From positions 378,153,601 through 378,217,600 of the forward strand of contig NC_090319.1 in assembly GCF_040869045.1 (NCBI RefSeq): a DNA stretch of 64,000 bases, given 5' to 3'. The translations under genes were made by a program, and so were the position numbers. The notes under the pieces were generated by a model. It ran no database searches. It had not been told where the DNA came from and was given only the letters and a program-made list of their open reading frames with translations. How positions within the stretch are numbered: the stretch's first letter is position 1; each line of letters opens with the position of its first letter. Positions 22,987-33,873 of the stretch are shown here, piece after piece. This stretch comes from Eurosta solidaginis. Lineage: Eukaryota > Arthropoda > Insecta > Diptera > Tephritidae.

Positions 22987-25313
22987 TTAATTACGTTGAA
23001 ATTGTAAGACCATCATCACCAAACTGTAAATCGAGCGGGTTATCTATAAAAATAAAGTGAAATTGCAGAATTTATTTATATTTCATATTAACAATTTATT
23101 ACATCCTACCGTGAGCGCAGTATTTACTGATAGTGGTTGAACACCGGCTATCATTATATCACGTGGAGCCTGGGATTTCAAAAGCATTAACTGAATCATT
23201 TTTTGATTACGAACATCCAAGCCATACCAATTAATATCGTAGATGCCACAACAAAATTTATCATTCTATTGAGATTGAAAATTTTTGAGCATTTTTAGGA
23301 AACAAAGTACCAAATTAATACTTACACATAGTTCAACACGTGTGCCCAAAATGCAATACATATATAACCATAGAAACAGTACAATTATATAGACATAAGC
23401 ACCAGGCCAATACTTTAACATAATGATGAGTAATGTACTTAAGATACCCATTGTTGTGCATATAATATGAGCCGATATGGTCCAAAAGAACATCAAATTA
23501 CAAGTATCATTAAAACTGTATTAAAAAGGAAATTTTTATTTTAAAAATCAAAGTATTCAAACAAGCAACAGATTAAAATATCAATTCCACACGACAAGAT
23601 CATGAAACCAAGCGTTAAGAGTTAAGCTCATTGAGCAGAAAGACGTGAAGGGTGTAAAAATATATATATAGCGGTAGAGGTTTCACAACAACGGTGCTTC
23701 AAAAAATCAGAGCTTATAGCTTTACCTGATGGAAAAAAGAGGTATTTGACTTACAGGATCCATATCTTAAACATATTTTCGAATATATGAAATAGTTCCA
23801 GCCTTGTGATTGAACCAGAAAGATGTTGTTCTGGCTTTCTCTCCTCTGTTCCACGCTCTTCTTTTCTTATTTCCTCTCTCTCCTATGTTTTTTTAGTTTA
23901 CCTCCATCAGCCCACTAAATTTTCTCATCCTCTTCATTCTTTGGTAAACCTTTCTAGATTTGCTACTATTCTTGCCTTATTCTGATTATTAATTTTAATC
24001 TCATCCTTTTGTTATTCTTTCTCAACTTGTTGCAATTATTCCTATGAATAAAAATAAATAAAAATTATATTATTCCTACTTCTTCTCAAAACATTAGCTT
24101 TATTCTTGAAATCACTTTCCTTCTTCATTTTGAGCCCTTTAATTTTATGACTTCCCTCCAACATTCTCGATTTTCCTTCTCTTTGTCCCCTTTTTTCTTA
24201 ACTCTTTCCTTTCGATTTCCTTTTTCCAATCTTCTGCAAATCTATCGAGTTTTGACTTTTCTTTCGTACATTGCATTACTTAAGTATTGAAAAAAGTTGC
24301 AAAAAATGTTCATTATTTCTACTGTAAATTGCATGATTATGAGGGCCTTAAAATTTGTGTTGATATACTAATGATTTGACCTGTCTGTATATATTGTATC
24401 ACGTCATCACCAAGCAAAGCCAACTAAATTGTTCCCTCCATTTGGCTATCAATCAATAATGAGATATCTTAAAAAATTTTGTTTTGTATGGAATATTGAG
24501 TTCAATAAGGGCTTGAATGTAGAAAACTTGATCATTTCACTAAGCCCCTGTGTGAAATTGACATAACTCACTTCAAATAATATTGATGCCACTCTAATAT
24601 ATCCTTAACCAATTTTGTTATACGTTTATCCTTTTCATCATGTTCCATAATTTGATGTAGATCCTTAACTTTTAAAGCATCGAATGTGTTAAAAACAATA
24701 ACAAATACAAATCACCAGCATACAACCCGAACGCGGCTATAACGACACACATCGCATTAAAAGCTTCATTAATGAAAAATCCATATACTGTATTCAAATC
24801 AAGACAGGGCAATTCGCTCAAGAGTATCGGATTCTTTTCCCCAGTAAATATATATATAACAAGTGGTGCCATTAAAATAACTATCGCCGTTCCCGAATAA
24901 ACTACAGCAATTGCAACTAAAATTTTTTTCATCTTTTTGTTCCATTCCCATAATTGATCTTCGTATTTCTTGTTTATCACCTGATATTTCTCATAGATTT
25001 CGCCTGTCTCCATGACTAATTTTCGATATAGTTTGGCATAGAGTATCGCTGATAAGAATTTAACAAATCCTTGCGTAGTACAACTAACCGGTGAGAATAC
25101 GTCTAGTAATACGCTCCAATCTTCTGCGATATATTTGTAAATCGTAGTAACTGAGCAAAGGTAATAGAGCAAAATAAATGCCGCGACAACTATGGTATTC
25201 GCATTAATTTTGAAATCATCGGCAATAATATCAACTCCAATCGGGCGTGAACAAAAACGTATGACTGAAACAATTTTGAAATAGCTTTCGGAGGGACGTC
25301 TTTGTTTTGCCAT
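22987..25313 (-). pseudogene. Or67d-type odorant receptor, frameshifted tandem copy
   Basis: Odorant receptors are seven-helix ligand-gated cation channel subunits of sensory neurons; in Drosophila, Or67d detects the pheromone cis-vaccenyl acetate. Four minus-strand exons are visible with consensus splice sites: 25313-24572, 23515-23326, 23265-23110 and 23043-22987. The translation follows Drosophila Or67d along its length (SYFKIVSVIRFC near the start, AGDLYLLLFLTHS, LGTRVELC, QPLSVNTALT, SIYSLVMM at the end). Exon 1 is 742 nt against 761 nt in the sister gene. The difference is a single 19 nt deletion near 24680, which shifts frame after THSM and brings a stop at once, at residue 213. Everything else is open and all splice sites are intact, so inactivation is recent or polymorphic. 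An assembly error is possible. Confidence 0.9.
23825..24265 (+). repeat. Polypyrimidine tract in intron 1 of the Or67d pseudogene
   Basis: About 440 bp with a strong C/T bias on the plus strand (words such as TTTCTCTCCTCTGTTCC and CTTCCTTCTTC). The sister intron keeps only a short version near 32620-32680 (CCTCTTTTCCTCTTTTTTC), so most of the length was gained or lost after duplication. On the gene strand the tract is purine-rich and does not form a normal acceptor. Confidence 0.6.
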
Positions 25314-25411
25314 TTTGTAGCAGTTACTATAATAATATTTTTTAGAAAAATTTCCTTCAACTAGTTTCTTAACTACGAGCTTTGAATCTAAATATTCGGA
25401 TTAATTTCTTG

Positions 25412-26660
25412 AACAAGTAAGGAAGTCTACGTACGGGCGAACGCGTTCATTATATACCCAGATGTGAGCTCTCACATATATAGCGTGCCCCTAAATTTGA
25501 AGGTTTAATGAGAGCGTTCTGAAAACCACTTCTTTTTTTTATCCATGCAAATACAGTCTAAATGGTTTTTTGTGATAACTTGCTTATTTGATAACTAATT
25601 TTTAAATTTGATATGTTCTTCTAATGTCGTCTTAAGCTTTTAAGTTTATTTTTAGTTTTATTATAGTTTTGTCTGCTCAACCCGTTAGGGGGCACCTTTT
25701 TCGTCAAACTATGAAAACAAGAGTATGTATAACCTACTGCAGAGCTCTAAAGAATATTAAAAGGAATTACATTTCCAAAAAATTTCACAGATCTCCAAAT
25801 AAAAAGTTTGATATCCCAATTTCACACAGAAATTTAATGAAATTACAATTTTGTTTAATGCAAAAATTTAACATTTTTTCACACAGGGTCACTAGCAAAA
25901 TGCAAAATGACATAAACGGATTAAGGCCAATGAGCAAATGTGATTTTTTTTTTCCTAATCTGTCATATAAATCCCATTTCTTCAATCAAATATATATACT
26001 AAATGAATTTGTATCCAACCGTTTTGCTAGCCTGGATGTAAGACTCCAGGTAAAAGAAGGGGAATACAAAACATTTTCAAGAGAGCTGTTCATCGATATT
26101 TGCTCTATATTTTTATGGTTGCAGCGCCACAATCTCAACTCCTCTCAGGGCTCGTCTTCGAGGTATTCAGAGCCAACATTTGTCTCGAATATGTCGAGAC
26201 TACACTTTTTTCGCTTACGGTCTGATCATGTGTTTAACTGCACTCGTCACATTTACGTGAGAGAGTGTATTTAAATAAAAGATGCGCACACATGAGCGTG
26301 GTCATACAAATTTTGAATCACAGATATGTTTTCAATATACCGCAGCTCATTTACATGAGCATTGAATTCAGTGAACATTTATTCTTTGCAAGTGAGGATG
26401 TTAAGCATGTATGTATGTGGAAATACGAACCCTGATTAACAGCTTACAAAACTTATCAAATTTATTTTACGAAATGTATTAAGGTTAATCCACTTGCCAA
26501 GTTTTACCACTTTAGTAATGTTTTATAATGAGTTCAGATAAGCTTGGATTTCTCAATTTTTCAAACAAGTTATCTTGTAAACGGACGGGCAGACATGATA
26601 TCTATATCTACTTCAAATCCTTTATGCCATTACAAGGATACAAGTACATGCTGGGTATAT
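25412..26660 (+). mobile_element. Helitron-like element next to the Or67d pseudogene start
   Basis: Begins AACAAGTAAGGAAGTC, followed by TATATACCCAG. It ends with CTGGGTATAT, the inverse of that repeat, after GTAAACGGACGGGCAGACAT (26577). This is the same plan as the elements at 12.5, 56.4 and 60.9 kb but a different body. It starts ~100 bp upstream of the receptor start codon on the opposite strand. The same element sits at 33874-35493 in the sister copy, so it predates the duplication. A 201-codon open frame inside (25669-26274) is not conserved in the sister copy. Confidence 0.6.
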
Positions 26661-27215
26661 GAAGAGATGTTTTTAACAACAGTTTGCTTGCTCTCCCACG
26701 CTTGTCCTCTGAGGAATATTTAGATGTACTAATAGAGCAATTAACGCTTAATTAAAAAATTACTTAAGTATTTTCATATTCATTCTGTGTGAAAACTGCA
26801 TTTGCCTAATATATGAGGACTTTCATATTGTCGATAAGCCTGTCGAATAATTGCTAATTGCCAATCTGAGGGCAATTAAGTTTTATAGGGGAGAAAAAAC
26901 TGATTTCCCTTGGTTCCATGTACTTTGTCTCTATATAGAAATTTAATAGAGATTAACTGAAAATATTTAAGGTTAAATCTTGAAAGTTTTTTCACACAAA
27001 ATTGCCTTGCCTTGGTCCTCTGAGCCATGCGTGAGACTACAAGGTTTACAGCCTTAATACCGTTAACGATATCTTGTCCAAAACGATTGACTTTTTGTAG
27101 CACACCAAGCAGTATGATAGGCAAAACAATAATCAAAACGATAACTACCGACTCCTACGTTATCTGGCTATTATCTACAACGACCAATTGCTGTGAGCGC
27201 AAAAACAAAGGGCGA

Positions 27216-28499
27216 AAACAAATTTGACAATTGCGTCTCGTTTGCCAAATAGAATGTACATAGCTGTATATTTTGGTTAAAAATAAAAGGCCTTTTATAC
27301 TCATCCTGAAAAATGTTTGGTTAAAATTAAGGTCTAGTTTTACAATTACCCGTCTTGTTTTCACTACAAGACGATACGCTACAATATCCCGCCACGGGCG
27401 CCACCTTTTTTCCAGTAACATGCGTTCGGAGGTGTTGAGCAATAAATAAATTGTATGCTTGGCGAGCGAGACGCTTAACGAACGATATCTGCGTTGACGA
27501 TGTTCCACCCTTTCCAATGAACAGTGAACCAGAGCCCGATGGACACTTGACATGCAAATGAAACAACAATGTCCTCCATAATGGATATATTAGCGTGAAA
27601 ACAACAGTAACTTATCTACGCTGCAAGAAATGGTGCTAGTAGGATCAACAAATAGGTTCTGTTGTTTTTGACTTAACGGAGATTCGGTGAAATTGATCGA
27701 ATTATGGTTAATTCGACCGAGTTCTTTGTCAAACGAACAAATTAGTTTAGTCATTTCAACAGAAGAGAAATTGTCGCTCTTAAGTTAACAAAATTCTGTA
27801 AAATTGACAGATTCCTGGTCAATCTAACTGATTTTTCTGTTAACACTGACTAACTGATCTCACTGGTCATTTCAACAGCAAATCAACAGTCAATACATGA
27901 GCAAATTTCAAAGAGAATTTTACGATCGCTGCGCTCTCTATTTTGTAGTTATGACGATGGTGCCACTTGTTTAAAAAAAATACCAAAATAAGAAAACCAT
28001 CAAATCCAAAAACACACAAAATGGGAAAACAACAAAAAACTAGTTTTTCAGTTATCAATACAACACGAAAAACCCCGTTTTGAATTTACTCCTCCAAGCG
28101 AAATGCAAAATTGCGCAAAATTAAACTTGCCGAATTACATGTACAGTTACTCCAGTGGTGAATTATCTTCCAGCGATTTGATTCTTTACTTTTCCATATC
28201 TTACAAGTTCTCTATTTAAAATGTTATGTCACACATTTATACAAGTTTTGTTCGAAACAATCAAGTGTGGCAACTACATGCTAGAGAAGAAATTGAGAAT
28301 GAGCTGAGCTGCAACTGAAAGAATTGAGAATCAGTTTTGTGACTACTATTTTCATTTCTATTTGCAAACCGAAGTTCAAAACTATAAATTAAATAAATTA
28401 TAAAATATAAAATTTGGTGAAAGTGCGTTTAATAAAGCAAAATAATGAAGTGTATAATGTTTAATGTGTGCCAGCATATTTGATGTAAGCCCAATTGAC
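27216..28499. other. No recognised gene between the duplicated blocks
   Basis: Minus-strand open frames at 27155-27569 overlap in different registers, and I recognise no family in them. The stretch 27640-27890 is rich in GTCAATTTNAC-like words and may be an old repeat. Nothing firm. Confidence 0.4.
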
Positions 28500-28846
28500 G
28501 ATCGGTTAGTAAGTGTGATGGTAGCGTGCTCCGCCTGCCACACGGTATGCCCTGGGTTCGCACCCCGGGCAAAGCAACATTAAAATTTTAGAAATAAGGT
28601 TTTTCAATTAGAAGAATATTTTTCTAAGCGGGGTCGCCCCTCGGCAGTGTTTGGCAAGCGCCATGAAAAGCTCTCAGTGAAAACTCATCTGCCTTGCAGT
28701 TGCCGTTCGGAGTCGGCATAAAACATGTAGGTCCAGTCCGGCCAATTTGTAGGGGAATCAAGAGGAGCACGACGCAAATTGGAAGAGATGCTCGGCCTTA
28801 GAGCTCTTCGGAGGTTATCGCGCCTTACATTTATTTATTTATTTAT
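28500..28846 (+). repeat. tRNA-derived SINE, copy 2 (most complete)
   Basis: The head holds GTGATGGTAGCGTGCTCCGC (A-box region) and CTGGGTTCGCACCCCGGGC (B-box region). The body holds GCGGGGTCGCCCCTCGGCAG and TCAGTGAAAACTCATCTGCC, and the 3' end is a (TTTA)n tail at 28829-28846. A pol III promoter, a constant body and a simple-repeat tail together define a SINE that depends on a LINE partner. This is the best reference copy in the window. Confidence 0.85.
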
Positions 28847-29239
28847 GTATATGGCAACATAGGTACTTTCGTACAAAACTGTCGCAACAACTTTTTTTGT
28901 TCATTTAACTACTAAAAGGGTCAATTGCTAATCAACGATTTGTGCGCAGTCGATTCAACATCTTGTTGTGATGGATAAAAATTGGCAGAAATTTCGGTTG
29001 AATTGACACGTATATCGGTTGAATTTACCAGTATTTTTCTTTCAGTTTATTGTCAAAAAAGTTTCCTCATATTTCCGCTGGGAGGACTTGACGGGATGGG
29101 CAAGCGAATGAAAAACTAAAGAGTTTCATCTTTCAATAAATTCGTTCTCCATCACATTTATAGCTTAACAAACCTACATATCTTTTAATATATAATAAAC
29201 CTTGCGTTTATAAGTATGTGCATATATAGTATTTTATTC
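28847..29239. other. No gene recognised
   Basis: Contains GGCAGAAATTTCGGTTGAAT near 28984, similar to 1243-1262, probably an old dispersed repeat. Nothing else. Confidence 0.4.
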
Positions 29240-30639
29240 AATCAAATAAGTCAGTCATATTTATGAAGCTGAAGCCATTGTTCAAATTTAATTTTATTAT
29301 ATATACATTAACTTACATTCAGATGGTAATGGATTGTTATTTAAGATATTAACAAAAGGCAAAAGAATGGCTCCACCTTCACACACCACTAAGGGACGGC
29401 AACAAATACGACCTTCCCAACATTGCTAAATTAAATTGCTAATTCATATGCATAATTTAAGCATTTTTACATACCTAATACCTTATAATTGAATAACAAA
29501 GGTATTAAGGAGCAATCGGAAATAAGTATACAAGATGATACAAAAAATATGAAAATATGAAGCCATTTAAACGGAGACAGAACTGAGTACCGACCTCTTC
29601 AAAAAGTGGACGAAGTTTTAGAAGAACCAAAACACGAATAACTTTTGTATTTAGTTTACTTCAGTATTTGTGCCATGAGAGAGTAACAGTAATATTGTTT
29701 ACCCAGCGCGTTAAAATGTGGCCACAAATTACAATAGCCTAAATCTAAAATCATGCCATCGGAAAGGTTGTATGAATCGATTCAAATCTCGAATATAGAT
29801 GAACGAATATCTTTCAAAGTCAATAGTCTAAAGAAGAAGCAACATATATATTTAAAATCTAAACTCATAAGTGTTTATTTAGCAGGTATAAAATGTAATC
29901 ATATATTTATTTGCGAGTCATCATGTCCCATTTAAGGCGATAATGGCTTGAGACCGCAGAGATATATGAGAGTCTATAGCTGGATTTAAAGCGTTCATTG
30001 TCAGCCGAACTTGGACCTCCTTCCGTGTTAAATTTTATGTCGTTTTATGGAAAAGCCTTAGTTCTGAACGGGTGCATTGAGAATTATAACCAGTTTGCCC
30101 TGAGTACCTTGAATACGCTTTTAAAATTACGATTTTCTAGTCGGTGAATGTTATTAAAACAAATACAGAGATAGGATGTTTCGGCTTAAAAATGTTAGAT
30201 AGAGAGTTCTTTAAGTAAACTTGGTTATAAACCATTCCCGAGCCATCAACCCAAATGAAGATACCTTCTGCTAACTTAAGCGTCATAGCTGGGTTTGGAA
30301 TCCGGTCGATCACTAGTTATAATCACTCCCTTTGAAATATTACACAAATGTATGACCTTTTGATCAAAATGTATGGGTCGGCATATGAAACGCCAACAGT
30401 GGGTATCAAAAATATTATAAACATATTTCTTGTGAAAGAATGTCTTCCCTATAAGTATTTTGAACAAAGAACCAGTCTGAAATCAGCAATTGCGGTAAGT
30501 GGAATGCCGTATATATGGAGGTCGAACTTGAGTAGTACGAAAATATATAAGTGGTACGATATACTTTCGAGGATTTATACCGACATTCTCAGCCAATTTT
30601 CGTTGTGCTACTTTTTTAGTTTTTCTACAAATTCGCGGG

Positions 30640-30905
30640 ACGAGACGTGCCGACTATGAACGGCATCTGCAAGCAGTTGAAGTTTCGATGAAAAGCTTTT
30701 CATTGTAGAAATACACTTAAAGCGTTTGCCCAACAACTGCCAAAGGTTGACACCGCTTAGAAACATTTTTTTTTTAAGAAACATTTTTTTTTTAAGTGAA
30801 AAACCTTTTTCTAAAGATTGTGATGTTACCTTTTTGTAGAGCTAGAACCCAGGACCATCGGTGTGGTAGGCTCGCACGCTACGAACACACCATGGCGGAC
30901 GCTCG
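30640..30905 (-). repeat. tRNA-derived SINE, copy 3 (degenerate)
   Basis: On the minus strand the head reads CACCATGG through to the B-box-like CTGGGTTCTAGCTC, followed by the family body with extra AAAAAAAAAATGTTTCTTA duplicated at 30763-30800. The inverse of TGCCGACTATGAACGGCATC marks the 3' part. More diverged than copies 2 and 6. Confidence 0.65.
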
Positions 30906-31621
30906 ACCTCATACTCGTTAGATGTATATTTAACACGGTAATTTATTTATTGAACATTTTAGATACATACTAAAAAGTTATGAGATGCTTTTTAATTTAT
31001 TTTAAACTCACCGAATAAAATGCCTTGAGCACACTCTTCTGAAAAGTTAAGTCGAATAACTCTTAAGTTATCTAAGCCATTGCAAGAAAAAATTCCAAGA
31101 ACGAGAACGTAATTGTCATTGTTAACACAGAAAAAACTAGCGATACTTCTAATATATGCGAAAAATTATTAGGGCTCTTATTTACAATCGATTACTCGAC
31201 TACTTCAATTTTTCACCACATCATGCAATCAACTAACTGTCATTATTCGAATATTGACGATTTTATGAATCATTTTTTTTTTTTTTCTTTAAAAAATTTA
31301 ATTTAAAAATTTCATAAAATAAATTGTTCGTCCTAAAAATTTTAAGATTTGCGTTTCTGGAAACTTAGCTGAGTATGAAATTTCCTTTTCAGTTTCAAGA
31401 ATGCCAAACAGCAAAATATGTGAGCTAGAGATGGCTAACAATAGTACCACAACGATGATAAGAAATCGCAGAACTCATTAAAAATTCCAAAAAAAAAATT
31501 CTTCTAGTAGACGAATATGTCATTAATTGAATGCAAGCAACTAGTCGATTAGCGATATTCGCTGATTTAACTAAACAATTTTTGCTCAAAAGCTCTGGTA
31601 TTTATGCCATTCGATATATTC

Positions 31622-33776
31622 TTAATTACGTTGAAATTGTAAGACCATCATCACCAAACTGTAAATCGAGCGGGTTATCTATAAAAATAAAGTGAAATTG
31701 CAGAATTAATTATATTTCATATTAACAATTTATTACATCCTACCGTGAGCGCAGTATTTACTGATAGTGGTTGAACACCGGCTATCATTATATCACGTGG
31801 AGCCTGAGATTTCAAAAGCATTAACTGAATCATTTTCTGATTACGAACATCCAAACCATACCAATTAATATCGTAGATGCCACAACAAAATCTATCATTC
31901 TATGCAGATGGATAATTTTTGAGCATTTATGTGAAACAAAGTACCAAATTAATACTTACACATAGTTCAACACGTGTGCCCAAAATACAATACATATATA
32001 ACCACAGAAACAGTACAATTATATAGACATAAGCACCAGGCCAATACTTTAACATAATGATAAGTAATGTACTTAAGATACCCATTGTTGTGCATATAAT
32101 ATGAGCCGATATGGTCCAAAAGAACATCAAATTACAAGTATCATTAAAACTGTATTAAAAAGGAAATTTTTATTTTAGAAATCAAGGTATTCAAACAAGC
32201 AACCAATTAAAATACCAATTCCACACAGAAACTTAATGACATCACTACGTCGTTTAATGAAATAATTAATTTTTCCTTTTCACACAGGGCCACTTGCTTC
32301 ATTAGAGAACATTCGTCGGAAACCCCAGAAAAATATTATGCTTTTTACACAAAATAGTTAAAATAGTCTATAGTTCATAGTGTGAACGAGAGTTTTTTCC
32401 TTTTCGTATATGAAATAAGGCCCGCGGGCACTTTGCAGGCATTATACAGAGTTTCTGAGAGAAAGTTACTTAGTTTTAGCTAACCGGACCGGAATGGATG
32501 AATCGTCAGAGTATCAGTTTGTCCACAGCTAAAGAAATTGGAAATAAACCGTTGATGTCAATGAGATTACTGACTTTGAAACAATATCATAAAGCTGCGG
32601 ATGAGTATCTGGAAGGCTGCCTATTTTCCTCTTTTCCTCTTTTTTCTTAACTGTTTCCATTCGGTTTCCCTTTTCCAATCTGCAGATATATCGAGTTTTG
32701 ACTTTTCTTTCGCACATTGCATCACTAAAGTATTGAATAGCAACAAATTTCCCTCTCTTCTACTTTAGATTGCATGATTATGAGGGCCGTAAAATTGTTG
32801 TAGTTATACTATTGATTTGACCTGTCTTTATATATTGTATCACGTGAGACGCCTAGCAAAGCCAATTAGATTTTTCACTCCATTTCGCTTTCAATCAGTC
32901 AATAATAAGATAAGTAAAAATTTGTGTTTTGTATGGAATATTAAAGCCCTTATTGCTTTAATGTAGAAACCTTGATCATTTCATTAAGCCCATGTGTGAA
33001 ATTGACATAACTCACTTCAAATAATATTGATGCCATTCTAAAATATCCTTAACCAAGTTTGTTATACGTTTATCCTTTTCATCATGTTGCATAATTTCAT
33101 GTAGATCCTTAACTTTTAAAGCGAATATGTCATAGAAGAACATCGAATGTGTTAAAAACAATAACAAATACAAATCACCAGCATACAATCCGAACGCGGC
33201 TATAACGACACAAATCGCATTAAAAGCTTGATTAATGAAAAAGCCATGCGCTGCATATGAATCGAAAAAGGGCAGTTCGGTCAAGAGTATCGGATTCTGT
33301 TCCCCAGTAAATATATATATAACAAGTGGTGCCATTAAAATTACCATCGCCGTTCCCGAATAAACTACAGCAATTGCAAATAAAATTTGTTTCATCTTTT
33401 TGTTCCATTCCCATAATTTATCTTCGTATTTCTTGCTTATCACTTGATATTTCTCATAGATTTCGCCTATCTCCACGGCTAATTTTCGATATAGTTTGGC
33501 ATGGAGTAGCGCTGATAAGAATTTTACGAGTCCTTGCGTAGCACAACTAACCTGTGAGAATACGTCTAGTAATACGCTCCAATCTTCCGCTATATATTGG
33601 TAAACCGCAGTAACTGAGCAAAGGATATAGAGAAAAATAAATGTCGCGACAACTATGGTTTTTGCATTAATTTGGAAATCATCAGCAATAATATCAACTC
33701 CAATCGGGCGTGAACAAAAACGTATGACTGAAACAGTTTTGAAATAGCTTTGGGAGGGACGTCCTTGTTTTACCAT
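31622..33776 (-). CDS. Or67d: Odorant receptor, Or67d-type (intact tandem copy, four exons)
   Basis: Exons on the minus strand are 33776-33016, 32149-31960, 31899-31744 and 31678-31622. Donors are GTGAGT, GTAAGT and GTAGGA; acceptors end in ACAG, ATAG and ATAG. Exon lengths 761+190+156+57 give 1164 nt, a 387-residue protein, against ~390 in Drosophila Or67d. Aligned landmarks run the whole length: SYFKTVSVIRFC near the N terminus, CVVIAAFGLYAGDLYLLLFL, DILEWHQYY at the end of exon 1, LGTRVELC, NWYGLDVRNQKM, QPLSVNTALT and the C-terminal SIYSLVMMVLQF. Several hydrophobic helices are evident. ORs work with Orco as membrane cation channels in antennal neurons; Drosophila Or67d senses a volatile pheromone. 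I chose the Met of MVKQGRPS: an in-frame Met lies 34 codons upstream, but the equivalent upstream frame in the sister copy has a stop. The ligand in this fly is unknown. Confidence 0.92.
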
Positions 33777-33873
33777 TTTGTAGCAGTTACTATAATATTT
33801 TTTACAAAAATTTCCTTCAACTTGTTTTTTAACTACGAGCTTTGAATGTGGAAAAATTTGGATTAATTTCTTG

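Larger units (their letters stand above)
21530..27215. repeat. Tandem segmental duplication, copy 1
   Basis: This block matches 29240-40125 in the same orientation once the later insertions in the second copy are removed. Anchors are AGCTGAAGCCATTGTT (21551 and 29268), the Or67d exons (offset 8634 at exon 3, 8463 at the start codon), and AAAACGATAACTACCGACTC (27135 and 40044). Similarity fades past ~27215. Copy 1 carries the dead receptor gene. Confidence 0.85.

Noticed and set aside
24672..25313. A short 213-residue receptor as an independent functional gene
   Set aside because: It would end before the last transmembrane helices, and the downstream exons in the original frame are all still present; a 19 nt deletion explains the truncation.
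25669..26274. 201-codon plus-strand open frame upstream of the Or67d pseudogene
   Set aside because: It lies within a Helitron-like element, shows no protein family, and the equivalent region of the sister block (34014-34322) is open for only ~100 codons in altered frames. Conservation of DNA without conservation of frame argues against a gene.
27155..27569. Overlapping minus-strand open frames of 132 and 80 codons
   Set aside because: They are in different registers, both arginine-rich by composition, and no domain is recognised. No splice model links them.
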